A stretch of 64,000 nt of DNA from Prunella strophiata (taxonomy: Eukaryota > Chordata > Aves > Passeriformes > Prunellidae): positions 310,001-374,000 of the forward strand of contig JAZBQD010000014.1 in assembly GCA_036583965.1 (NCBI GenBank), read 5' to 3'. This document shows, piece by piece, positions 46,912 through 60,300 of this stretch. The notes beneath the pieces were generated by a model that saw nothing but the letters and a program-made list of their open reading frames with translations, was not told the origin of the DNA and made no database searches. How positions within the stretch are numbered: position 1 is the stretch's first letter; each line of letters opens with the position of its first letter. The translations under genes were made by a program, and so were the position numbers.

Positions 46912-49900
46912 GAAATAAGTACATATATTAATTTAGAAGTACAAGGGTGACTTTCAAAACGTAGCATATTCCAAGAGTCATGTGCTGGCATTCAAACCCT
47001 AAAACTTTGGCAAAGCTATGCAAGAAAATGAAATCTGTAGAACCATGAAGAGTTGGGAACTTTCTTCTGAGTTATCTCTGAAAGGCAAAAACTGTGGGAG
47101 TAGGATCTAGGTTTTTCAGATCTGGGTTTTGTTGCTGTTGTTCTCAACTCAGACGTTTTTATTTCTGGATTTATTTTTCTGGAAATTAAAAGATAGCAAT
47201 TATTCTGGGGATGCCAGGGACATCTTCCGCACTTTCATGTTGTCAGAGGAGATGGTGAGCTTGTTGCATGCCTCGTTTGCAGGGTAACTGAGAGTTTTTC
47301 ACTTTCCCTGGTATGTTCTACTGGAGATCTGCTGAACTGGAGACTCAGAGCCAGATGAGGATGTGGCATGCTCACAGCCCGTGGGATATGCAGCCAGGAA
47401 GCCAAAGGTTCTACAAATAACTATGTTTTTGCCTTAAGCTATAAACCACATTCTCTTATGCAGATCTGGCAGGGTTAGGATAAAGCTTCACTACTTTCAT
47501 TCCTCTGAACACTTTCATTCCACTGTGCCCTCTGAAAATGAAGAAATAATTGGATAGAAGTCGATTTGAATCTATTGCACTCTGAAGAGTACCAGGATTT
47601 GTGCATGTGTTTGTTTTACAACAAGTTCATACCACTAGCCAGCTTTCTTCCTGCCCATAAATTCCTTTTAGAGGGAAATATATTGCAGGATTTACTCTGA
47701 GCCTCAAGGTGCTGGCTGTGAATGGACCATAAGGATTCAGACCTGGCACTGAGGCTTCATCCTGCTTCCACCACCTTCTATTTTTGGATGCCCACATTTC
47801 CCATAATATCAGTGGTAGATACCTTACTGCACAGTATTCCAAAAGAAGGAAGATGGTATCTCATGTCATCTGTCATTTCTGTCTGCTACAAATCTGCTGC
47901 CTCATTCATGAAAATTGTTACCTATCTCTCAGTGGGTTGCAGAAGGCATTTTGAGCATTGATTGTGTGGGTCTCTGAACTCTGGCTTTTGAAAAGGTAAG
48001 AAGTGAAAAAGCACAAAAACCAGAAGCCCATGCAGATCAGATGAGCTGCAGGCACAGACCATTTGCAGTGAGGTAAGAGATGTGAATCACAGCTTGGTTT
48101 TGGTACTCAAGGCCTTAAGAGATGCAGCTTCTATGTACTGAAATTTTAATTTTGGTTAAAGCCACCAGGTAGGGCTCTGTTGCAGCTTGTTTTCATGTCT
48201 TCACCTTCACACTGCCAGAGCCTGACTTTGGGAAACAGACTTACCAGTGTCATTTCTCTTTCAGGTGTAGTCCTTGCAAGACCTCAGGCAGAAGGAACCC
48301 AGAAGCTTCCCACCTGAGGCCCAAGAAATCCTTGAGAAAGTTGCTGAGGCCCTTCAACAAAGCCAAGCACATTGTTGTGTGATGTCACAGCCACTTCTTC
48401 TTGCAGTGTTAGGAGGAAAACATGAAATTGTATGGTCTCATATTTCAATGGGACACCTCAAAGAGAGATCCTTTGCTGATAATCAAATGGATTTTCTTAT
48501 CATACAGATCTCCAAAACCATTTTTTTCATTAGAAATGACAGCTTAGATCATAATCAGAGCCAGAGGGAGGTTGCTGATAATGGCAGGCAGAGATTTCAC
48601 ATTTCACAAATGAGTAAGAACAGAGTGTAGAAAGTAAGGTGGGAAAAAATGAGGAAAGTATCAATTTCTTCTCATCACTGCCTCCCCACGAGAATGAAGA
48701 AGCTTGGAGAAGGAAGTTTTGGAATGCTTGAGGAAACAAGGCACTCCTCTCTAGCAGCTGAAAGACAGCTAATTAACATACAGGCTCAAGAGAAAACAAT
48801 GTGCTTTAATAACCAAAGAGATAATTAAGCAATTAATTTACACCTCACAGGCTTCTGGCCATAATGTTTCGTGGGACAGTTCCTGCATTAACTGTGTGAG
48901 AGGTGAGAGCTGCATTTTGAAAGACACACAATATTTGTGGATAAGCTTGTAACAACAGTGACCCCCAGCTACTCTCAGAGAGCCCATGGTGCCAAAATCC
49001 TTCTCTGGTCTAACATAGTACCTAATAACCCCAATTTAATTTTAGATCATTCATTGTGGTTACCAGATAGGGATGGTCTGTGGTAGCATGGAGTTTGGCA
49101 GAAGTCTTCACAGCCTGCCAGGAAGCAGGGCAAAGACTTCAGGAGAGCTTTGCAATTGCTGCCAATGACCTATGGGAGGTGGTGCCACTGAATTTTGGTC
49201 TCTTATTAGTAGCCTTGACAGCCACAATGTAATGACCCATTAAGGCAAATTTTCCACACCATTGTAATTAGCTCAGCAGCAAAATCGGCTGAGCGAGAGG
49301 AGATGACAACAAGGTCACACTTGCAATCAAATTTCCATGCTAGCAGGGCAAAATGTAAATAAAAATAATTATAAACACTCCCTTTGTCAAAGGGTGGCCA
49401 AAGATTGGCTTTGCAGCTCACATAATTTGGTCTAAAGTTACAGACATGGAAATCAGAGGCAGCTGGTTTCATTTGGGAGTCACACGATACAGTTCTTCTG
49501 CAGCCTTTTCCTTGCCACAAACGTAGGCAAGCTTTGCAGAGAACAGAATTAATACTTGCACTGTGCTTCTGAAAAGATCATGGGCCAAGCCAAGTGAGCT
49601 GGAGTGGAGCAGGAGAGCCAAAGGACAGCACAAACCAATAATGAAAGCAACTTGTGGTATCATTTGGCCACAGGAAGGTGAGAATGGTGGTGGGATTTAA
49701 GGGTTCATGATGAAATAACCCTCCCAAGAAAAGGAATGTGATCAGGGATTAGGATGGGATCCTAGGAACTGGGAAAATTGGAGTTTATTTCTGACCTTGT
49801 CACGTCCTATCTGTGTGCTCTTCTATCTGTGACTCAGTTTCCCAGCCCACATAAGTCCTCACCTCAGAGCTGCTCTCTGGGCTCCTCCATGGAGGCTTCT

Positions 49901-52900
49901 GGCCTCTTCTGGGAGCCCAGCTGAGCTGCTGAAAGACAGGATGCCATTATTAAATTGTCTGTTCAATGTTTTACATTTCAGATCAAATTAAAAGCTAAAC
50001 AGAATGAGTTCTGCACAAGCCCTTGAAGAAATGAGAGTTTTTTAAAAAAAGCTCTGTGTGTTTTAGCCAGGTTCTCCTTTCATTAGGCTCTCCCCCAGCT
50101 CATTTAGTTCAAACACCTCTGACAAACTTTCTGTGATCCTGATTTCTCCTAGCAAGTGCCTTGGGAATAAACTGTCTCAGAGCCATGAAATAATGTGGTG
50201 GCTGAAGTGAACACTGCCATGGCTGCTACAAATTCCTGCTGGCTTTAGAGCCTCTCACACTACTGCAGGTCTGAGGTGAGGAAGAAGAAGAAAAAGCAAA
50301 AACATTAAAAGATTTTTGCAGTGGCACAGCAGAGGGTTTGGATGATTAAGTCTTTTCATGAGGGTGATTTCAAGACAGATAAGAGAGAAATGATAAATGA
50401 CATCTGGCAAAGAAATTGTTAAGGTCTGAGAGTGTATGCAGAAACATTTCCTCACTTGGTGTGAGGAAAAATGTGCACACTTCTCTCAGCAGAGGGTAGT
50501 GTTTTGCTTCTGAAAGGAACTTGAGGAATATTTAAAAGACAGCTTAAGGAATGAAGTTCAAAAGCATTTCTCCTGGGAGAAAATCAGACCCTATAACTAT
50601 TATCATTGCAGCATGGTCAGACTGTGTCCCAAAAATTTTGGGAGCTCACCTGTGTCTCTGTCAGGAAAGAGCATCCTCAGATTTCTTTATCCCTGGACTG
50701 AGGGTGAAGTCCAGTTAAAGACCATAGGCCCTGGAGACTTTGGGGGAAACTCTAGGGAAGAGGACTAATTTGAGGAACCAGGATAAAAGACTTAGAAATA
50801 TAAAGTAAGGACTTGCTGAGCTTGTTGCAAAGAAATAGAGAGCAAATGGAGATATTTCTTCACATTCAAAGAGCCTTTATTTATGATCCCCAAGCGTGAA
50901 CTGTGGAAAAGCTTTACTGATCAGCTCTTTCACACCTTTCCCGTTTGAGAGAATGGGAGAACTCAGAGCAGGGATGGTTTGGGTTCCTGGATCTCATTCG
51001 GAATGGGAAGTGTCCCATTCCCACGGACACCACTAGAGGCCACCGCAAACCTGGACAAAAAGCTAAAAAGCCTCAAATTTCCAGCAGAGAGCGAATTGAC
51101 CAAGAGGAGCCAGAAGGTCCCACTGTGTCCCATATGAGCATGTGTCTCGTGTCTTCTGTAACGAAGGAAAATGTGCCTGAGCTCGCATCAAGCTCATGTA
51201 TCCATCAGGTTTTTAATACTTTTTTAAGAACTTTTTTTTACTTGAAAGAAGGGTTAGATAGAATAAATATTTGGCATCATCATGGTGACTTTTGTGAGGG
51301 TAATACATGTCATATCTGTTTCATGGAGGGGGACTATTAGGTGCAGAGAATTTAAGAGACTTGCAGAGATTATTAGATATCATTATTAATTTTTGCTGTA
51401 GAAGGATAACCTGCTCTGGGCCAGAGATTGTTTAAAGCTTTTTTATTTGCTAGGCCCAGCTATCACATATGTTATAATGAAGAAAATTGACCACCACTTT
51501 CTTAAAATCCAGCCTTTATTTATTACAATGAAGGGCTGTTTTTTCTACACCTAAGAGCTGACACCAGTTTCCAGTACTACCTCAGCTTCTATAAACCACA
51601 TTCACCTGCAGCTGCAGGATCAGGAAGCCTGATGTAGCATTTTTCATGGCTGAATGCAGACATTTGGCTCAGCCATAATAAAGAACATAATTAAATAAAA
51701 TTTCAGCTAGAAGAGTACAGCTGTTCCTCCATTCACCCCCTTTAGGAGCATGCCCAATGCAACATATTTAGCTGTGTCTTAGAAAAATTAAATGGATTAT
51801 GTTACACTTTGTGACAAATTATTTTGTAAAGAAATGTCTTTTCTCCATGGAAAACCTCTATCACTTTCACAGGTAAATATTGGCAGCAGTGACCCAAGGT
51901 TGTCAAGTCAGCCTTTCACATTAGGTTGCACATTGCTTTGTAGTGTGTCCTGGTATCAAAGCAAAAGGTTCAATTCTGTCAGCTGTGTCTGAAGGGAAGA
52001 GTCTGGCATTTGGAAAACTGGGCATTTTAGAGCTAAGGATCAGATCACATGGAGATGTATTTAAAATTCACACCAATGAGGTAACACATTTTTTCCTAAG
52101 TCATTAATGAGAAAGGATGGGTTGGTATTGCATGATTAAGTTGGTATTGCATCCTATTCTTTGCATGCTGGAAGCTGTAGGAAGTGTGGAGCTGGATGTT
52201 CCTTCCTAATTTTGTTTGCCTACACCTCTCAGTGTTTTGTATTATGCTTCTTATTAATGTGAAAATGCACATTAAAACCCAGCTGATATATTTTAATTGG
52301 TTTAAATGGCCCATTTCAGCAGGGAGAAGGAGATTGCACTTTTTCCCATAACACACAGCAATGGAGATGTGCTAGATACAGTGGGATGTATTTGTTTTCC
52401 TTTTTCTAATTACATATGGGATGTTATCAGATCTGCTCTGGTAAATCCTCAACTCTCTTCAGACTTATTGCAGGCTTAAATAAGCCTGGCCAATTCCATG
52501 TGTGTGTGCTGCTTTTCTCCTCTGAGCCTCTGTTTGCCTTCAAAAGTTTTGTTTGGACTGTAACAGTTTCTTTTTGCCAAAAGGATGATTTTATCTTGCA
52601 GATGAATACACCAGCCTTTGCTTAGCATGCTTGAATGAAGGGTTTAAGTGGTGCATCCCTCGGAGGGAGACTCTGCATGCTGCCACTGCCTCCTGCCCCT
52701 CTGCAGCACTGCCAGCTGTGGCATCCACAGCTGCTGCTGCTCCTGCCTCCTTGGCCTTCATGAACTGCATCAATCACAAAGCCAGCAGGATCCTCCAGGA
52801 GCCTCTGAGGTGCTGGAAATGCCTACAAGGTAACTCAATTTTCTCTTTTCCCCAGCTCTTCCTCCTCCCATAACCTGCTACCTGTTCTCCTTAGGTGCTC

Positions 52901-55900
52901 TGTTGCTGGGCCCAGGCTCCCAAAACAGGTGAAAAGCAGAGGCACTGTTTTCACAGGTGCTTTAGGGAAAGGTCTTCATTAAGTAGTGTTCACCAGCTCC
53001 CAGTTAATTCAGTGAGAATGAGGTACCTGAAAATGTAACAGGGGCTTTAAAAACTCCTAAAAAGAAGGAGCTTTCCACAGAAGTGTTTTAGGTACAGCGA
53101 TTCTCTGTAAATGTCTGTTTAAGCCTGGATTACTTTAGGTAGGTAATTAATGCACTTCAGTTAGGAAAATAATTGTGCTGTCTCCCCTGTAGTCAGAGAG
53201 AGAAATGAGCAGCTTGTACCACCACGATCTCAGCTGCTGTCAGGAGGTGCCTTGCTGTTTCCTTGAGTACTTAGGGTGACAGCAGATAAGTGTCTAAAAT
53301 TAGTTAGCAGAGGACTGGGAACTACTCATCTGTCAATCACTTTTAAGACTGCAGTGTAGATGTTTTTGAAAGGTAGCTTGTTAACTTGAAATGTGTTTCT
53401 TTCTGACAGAGGTCAGAATTAATTTTTAAATTTTTTTTTAACTAAGAAAAAAAGCAGGTGGGACTTGGAGCAGATACAAAAATCAAAACAATACAAAAGG
53501 ATGGTTTTGTTTGTAAATGCTCACTTGTGGAATTTTGACTGGTGCTTTGGAAAGGGTGAGCTCCACACCAAGGAGCCGAGGCAGTATAAAACATTCTTTC
53601 CATGGTTCATGCCTGCCTTTGCTTCCATGGCAGGGGTTACACACCTGTGGAAGGAGTGCTGCTGTGAGCATACATTTTTAACCCTTTATTTCTGGCAAAT
53701 AATTTCAAAATGATGCAGAATGTGTACCTTCAAATGGGAGGTTTCTGAACAGCAGTCATTGAAATTGAAACATCAGGCCATGAATGGATGGCACCATCAT
53801 CTGTAAAAAAATGAGATCTTTAATGAGCTGTATAAACATACTTCCTTGTGGAAACCAAAGGGTACAAAGTGAGATGATCTTTTGAGTCAGAGGTTCTTTT
53901 ATTTCCCTTTCAGGTTCTCAGTGTGTGCCACACTGTCTGTACTATTATTAGGTCCCTTTGCTGACACAAACACAGGAACCCATTGGCAGTCACTAGTGGA
54001 TTAAAGGATTCATCTCAAGAAACTCTCTGGCTGGGGAATGGATGGCAGAAGTAAAACCACTCAGATATGAACAATGTGGTTTCTTTCTTGATTTTCCTTT
54101 TTCTGCTTGTGATCTATTTTCACAGCAAGTTATTAGTACTGGAGACTCAAGAAATGGTTGTGTAATAATTTACATAACAAATCCTGGCATCAATCTGCAG
54201 TACTGACAAACATATGTTCTGGTGGGCCGAGGCTCATTAAGCATGTCTCTTTCTCACCCACTGCTGTTGGGGATGTTAAAGGCTGTATTTAGTTAGGTTG
54301 GAGTTATTCTTGGTTTGAGTTAATGGTATGGACATGTGAAGATGTTTGGAAAGGTCCCTCAAAGGCTTGTTTTCAATTCATAAGAACAGTGTGAACAAAT
54401 TAGTGGTAAAATCGTGAGGAAGTGTAAACCCAGGGGTTATTTTGACTCAAATTAACAGGAGCATCATGCTGCCCTGCAGTGGGGGGATGAACGTGGGCCT
54501 CTAAACTGCTTCCTACCAGAGCTTTTGCATGGCCACAAATCAGAGATCTGCTGGAGTCTGTTCCTTCTGTGGTTGCTGTTTTTAACCAAGTGAAGTCAAG
54601 ACCTTTATTCCTGCTCCTTAAGAAAGGATTTAATGCAGCAACAGCAGCCTAATCCCTGGGATGATCCCAGTGAAAACTGAGGAGTTCCAGCGGGTGCAAG
54701 GTCTGCCTTGCAGACCAAGTGCAAAAGAAGCAAAAGCAGCTCTCTTCCACTGGCCAGGGAAGAAAGCTGGCTTTTCAGAGCATTAAAATTCTTAAGTTGA
54801 AACATGAACTTCAGGCTCTAAGATATTGCCTTACATAGGGCCTGGTTGAGTTGCTCTGCTGTGTTACATGGGGCACAAGAATTTACAGGTAATGAGTGCC
54901 CTGCAGCACTGTGTGCTCAGACTTTAACTAAAGACTTTATGGATGTGTATTTCTTACCATGTTAAAGGAAATACTGTTATGAGAGTATAGGTTGAATTCC
55001 TCATCTATATGATGGTTCTAGAAACCACAAATATTACCCCTGTGAAACACTCCAGAAAAATAAATGCTAATGCTCTACCACTCAGTGAGACTTCAGTTAG
55101 CAGTTCTGAAAACAGCTCACACTTACAATCAGTGATGCACAAAATACTCTTCAGAATTAAGTTAGCTTTGAGTGGAGCAAGGGCTGGAATTGTTTATGCT
55201 GCACACTACTGATTGCAAGACGTTGATGAGCTAATTAATGGTGGAGTTGAGTGCCTCAATCTGTGGTTATTCAGTGTATTAAAATAGGTAGTTAATGTTG
55301 CCTCACAACAGGAAACTTGTGAGGTTCTTAGGGGCTGTGTTCTTTCTCCTTGCCCCCAGCAGCAGGGTCTGAAGCTCTGAGGGAGGAGGAAGGAGGTTTT
55401 GGTGTTCTTTGCCTGGGTTCCTGTCCAATATTCTTGATCTGAATGTATTATTTTTGCCCTATTTTTTCAAGCTTTGTATTTTAGTTGGCTTTATTTATGG
55501 AAAGAAGAAAAATTAACTTCCCTCTTCCTGGATTTGTGAGCCCATCTCAGGTGAGATGGGGGGGGCATTGCACTTCACCTGAGTCTGAGGATGCAAACAG
55601 AGCAGTGCTTCTCTCTGATACCTGTCACCCTGTGTGATTTCTTTGAATCCTATTAGAGCAGCAGAGGCTTTAGCATCATGATTAGCTGCTTACTTTCCAT
55701 CAGAAATATCTATTTCCTTATTTGTTGTTTCCTGTGTTGCATGAATTTCTGGTGCTTTGGCCTCTTGCTGTTTGAGGGAGTCGACTCCTTTTTGTGGACC
55801 CTGTTTGCTCATCCAAGGTTGGGTTTCTCTGGACAAGGTCTGCCAACTGCTCCTAGGATTTACAAAGTAGGAACTGCTCAAAGTTATCTCCTTGCTATCC

Positions 55901-57322
55901 TTTATCTCATCCTTCTGGCCTTTGGCTGCTTTCAGTGTTTGACTCATGTCTTTGTGCATGGGAGAATTCTGGACTGCACTGACTCACAAGTGTGACCAGT
56001 TCTGGCTTTATGCCCAACTTTTCTCAATGTCTGTTTTGCTGGTGATGCCAATTTCTTCAAAACATTTAAAACAGCAGAACGTTAAAAAATGGAATTGCTT
56101 TCCTACCTAAAACAAAGATAAAACTTAAGCTAAACCCATCGTTTTTCTAAGTCAAGATGATTTGGTTTAGTTCTTAAGTTTGGCTCTTTTGTTGTTTCCT
56201 TTCCTCAAGAAGAGGTAGGGCAGAAGTTTCTTAAAAACCTTGAAGGTTGCCAACATGTCCAGACCTTCAGAACTTTTATCAGCCATGCTAATGGAAATAT
56301 TACAATGTCATGCAAATGTGAATTAGTTGGCAGAACATCTTGTTGCGGCCAGGGAAAAAAGCTCTGCATACTGAGTGGCATATTTATACTTTTCAATGGC
56401 ATCCTTATTGGCTAAAGTGGAACACATGTAGCTGTACTTTGTAAAAATAATGAAGTCAAGGATATAAAATAGCTGGGCTTCTCCAGTATTCAAACACTCT
56501 TTCAGATCAACAAATTGAAAAGGTCTTTCAGGATTCTCTTGTGGCTTTCTGCACAAAAGATGAAATCATTCAAAGAACAGGGCATAAAGATACCATCTGA
56601 TATGTGGATCAAAATAATACACTCTATGCTAGGAAAATAAGACCAGTACAGAAACAGTCTTGAATGAGGTTTAGCATTCATTGTTCCCTATAAAATTGAT
56701 TGACAATTCTTTTTCAACTGTGTAATTTTTAAAAGAGCTACAGGAATTGTTCAGCCCAACCTCATTTATATTTTGAAATAAACCTTTGTGTGCTTTTATT
56801 CATCATGGCAAGCATAGAAAAAATATCAGCACTTATCTGATCCTGGCTTTACATAATGCAGCATTAGTCAACAAAGTGTTACCTGCATTCCTCCTGTGGG
56901 TTACTGGGCTAAATACTCAAAGTCATTACCATTTCATGGCTGCTTGGTATCTCTGTGTAAAAAGAAGTTGGAGAGCTCAGCTTAGCTCCTGATGGATCAG
57001 CAGAGCTGTACCAGAGATGTGTAGGCTGTTTTGGACAAAATGAGAACAAACTCAAAAAAAATGGAGCTAAACCCCAGATTTAGGCTACAGTCCAGCAATG
57101 AGTTCCATTGTTGTTTCCATGGAGCTCAGTGCAGGATCAGCCACAGTTGTTTTTTAAAAAATATTCTCATGAGGCCATAGTGTTTCCTGTCTTGCTGGGA
57201 GCATGGGAGGAAGAACAGTAATTTTGTGTTATTTTGGCACATCTTCCATGCCTTTCAGTGGAGAACAGAATGGAGACAGGAGCAAAAGGAAGCTATATTG
57301 AAACATATTGATTCTTTTTCTT

Positions 57323-57325
<3 letters not shown>

Positions 57326-57367
<42 letters not shown>
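57326..57367. repeat. T42 homopolymer
   Basis: Forty-two consecutive T, the longest homopolymer in the window. Its exact length is prone to sequencing error. Confidence 0.9.
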
Positions 57368-60300
57368 CTATTTAAACCCCAAAGAAGTTCAGACTTGCAG
57401 AAAGTTGTGAAGAAAGGATTGAAGTGATGGGCTGAGTTGTTTCCATGCTTCTTTGGGGGAAGATTGCCTTGCCTCTTTTTCTCTTCTTGTTTCTCTTTGA
57501 TTTATTTTTTTCTCCTTGCAATCTATAATGAGGATTATAAATTAAAGATATCCCCAGACAGCAGCCTGGATCAGAGTAAGCCAATCAGATAGATGCTGCT
57601 GCATGAACCTTCTTTCTGATTTTGTAGGTGTGCTTTAGCTCTGCAACTGGAAATCATCACCTCAGATCTGAGCATCCCCACCTGTGGGAGCTGCCTCATG
57701 CTTCCTAATTTGATTTCAGCTGACGTGGTCACTGTGGCAGAAAGGAAGGAGAGTGTTCTTGAAAGAGGAGCTTTCCCTTATGCTTGTTCCCAACCTGATG
57801 CAGGCTGCAAAACACTTCCAGAACTTCCACAGCTGCTGCCCTTTCTCTCAAAAAAAGGCTGGTGAGGCATTATGTAAACTGCATTCTGAAAGTTGATGCA
57901 AGGCCTTGCTCTTTTCCCAAAGCTGCTGAACAGCTTTTGAGTGGGGAATGATGCTGCTCCAGCTCCTCAGAGGAGGGGGAGTTATTTTAAGCCAGCTATA
58001 ATTTCTGCAGCTGACAGCTACACTGAACTGGGCTGGGGGCTGGCTCCTGTCCCTGGAAAGGGAAACAAAAGGTCCTGCCCACCCTGGCTTTAAGAAATCA
58101 AGAAAGAATGCTCCTGGTGCCACCCAGTTGGTGCTTGGATTAATGGGACATGACGGTGCAAGTGCTTTGAGACATCTCCATGGTGCATCTCACCACCCAG
58201 ACAGCCTCCTCTGGCAGGCAAAAGAGCCATGAGAACTCCCTTCCCCCTGCTGATTCACCTCACCTTAGGGGGGGTGGCTGAGCCCTGTCCTGTAGATAAA
58301 AACCTGCACAAGCTGGTTGCTCTCAGGTGGGGTCTGCTTAACTAAGTCTGCACAGCTGTAGTGTGATCATCTGAATTCCCTTCCTGTGCCTGTGTGCATC
58401 TCACTTGGCAAAGGGATAAATCCTTCCAAAAATGCAGTGGGATATTCATTCTTGTCAGGAATGAATACCTGCAGTAACTAGTTTGGAGTACTTAGGTCCT
58501 TTGTAATGCTCAAAATGATCCCACACCTTCCTAGGAGCCTGCTTTCCAGTTTCTCCATGCTCAGATTGCAGCAGGGCTCATCCCCCAGCCCTTTGGTTTG
58601 GTTTTCCCCATGTCCCTGATACTGTGCAGCATTTCAGATACTCTGGATGTGTAATCCAGACTGGCAATCCATCATGATGCTGGCTTTAAGGTTCCTTTCT
58701 TGCTGTCCCCAACTCACATCTTTAATTCAGCATTCATGACTTCCTTTCTTTCCAGAAACCCTATTTCCCATCTTATCTTCTCTGTAAAAATTAAACTTGG
58801 TCACAGTCTGAGCATCTTTGAATGCTTGTCTGTAACTTGAGATCTGAATTTAGTGCTGCTTTTTATTTCAAGAGCACTGAGCCAACCAAAACAGGCTTGA
58901 ATTTGTTTAGTGCCGTGGATATACAGAGAAGCATCTCCATCTGTGCTCTTCATGTTTTGATTTGCTCCATGAAGAGCTGCAGGTGTTACTAGATCCTTCT
59001 TTTGGTTCTGGAGAAATATGTGCCCATGACATTGTGCTCAGCTATGAAAAGTTAAAATGCAGCTCTCAGATGAGACAAAAAGGTTTTCATGCTTGAGGTT
59101 TGACAAAACAGTAAAAAGCATAATAAAGGATACTTTAGTAGTGTATGACTGCCTTGTATAAGTAATTCAGAGCTGTTCATGCTGGAAATAGACCCAGAAA
59201 ATGAGGTAAAATTAAAAAGTCAGTAGTTGAGGTATTTTTCCTATATACTTTAAATTTGCCATTTTATATTCAGATATTTGTTACGTGTGCTGTTTATCCC
59301 ACTACGTTTACTAATTAGAATAATCATCTAAGCAAATTTAGCTTGCTTTCCTGTATCTTTATCTTGTTCTACAAATGTCCTGTGGAACCTCAAGGAGCAA
59401 ATGAAATAGCTCTGTAATATTTTGAAGCCTTTCTTAAAAATTAAATTCTCCCTCCACCTCCCTGTTCAAAGGACATTCAGTGTTCATCTGGGCCTCTCTG
59501 TTCCACAGAGAGAAAAGTAGAGCTATGGAGAAAATAAGTTGGAGGAAGGAACAATGAAGAGATGTCACAGATTCTGTGAGCACTTGGTGAGTTTTGCTTG
59601 TGTTTCACTAAGAAATCAGATTTTGTGATGGGAGTTTTGTGAAGCAGCCTGTTGGACTCACTAAGGGTGTGGGAAGAGCAGACATGGGAGGTTTTGCAGT
59701 CCCAAGGCAGCTCTGGATCAGCCCCACTCTTGCACTATAGATACACAAGTTGAGGGAGAGGAATCTTTATCTGCAGAAATTCCTGGTCTGGCCCTGTTCA
59801 CTCAGCTTGTCTGTGACATTTGGCACTGTAATAGGTACCAGAGCCTGCCTGGCTTTTTCATCTGACATATCACCATGCTAGAAAATAAATCCTGGCTGCT
59901 GCTGAGCTCCAGCTCCATTCATCAGCTCCACTCGTGTTTGCAGGAGCAGTAGGATCAGTTATAATTCCTCCAGCATGCATTGTGTTCCTTGGTGTCAGAG
60001 GAAGCTCCTCCACTCCCTTTGGGTGTCTCTGAGCAGTTTGAAGCATGCAGAAGCTGCTGCTTTGAGTGACATTTCTCTCCCTTTCTTCCACAGCTGAGAT
60101 CCTGCCACAAGCTCTTTTTAATTTCTCTACTGGTAAGAGGTTACCAGTAAAACATCACAGCACAAGAGGAAGAGAGTATAAAATAGAAAATTCTTGTATT
60201 TTTCATTTAATTTTCTGATATCTGATGTTTTTCTTCAGCTTGTAGTGTCTGTTTGCAAGTAATTAGGTGAAAGAAAGCCAAGTCCTTGTAGTAATGGAGA

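Larger units (their letters stand above)
44726..57325. other. Unique-looking non-coding DNA with microsatellites
   Basis: No gene supported over 12.6 kb. Notable items are two TA/CA microsatellites (listed separately) and AATTA-rich stretches at 48755-48870 and 49215-49500 that might be conserved regulatory DNA. A candidate 131-codon frame at 50945-51340 has no domain. Confidence 0.45.

Noticed and set aside
50945..51340. 131-codon plus-strand frame as a gene
   Set aside because: No domain, no splice context I can defend, and amino-acid usage looks random.
52631..52873. 80-codon Ala-rich frame ending near a GTAACT
   Set aside because: It could be mistaken for an exon with a donor site, but there is no acceptor, partner exon or known motif.
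55678..55995. 105-codon hydrophobic frame as a membrane protein
   Set aside because: Hydrophobicity follows from T-rich sequence; a similar-length frame exists on the opposite strand and no family is recognised.
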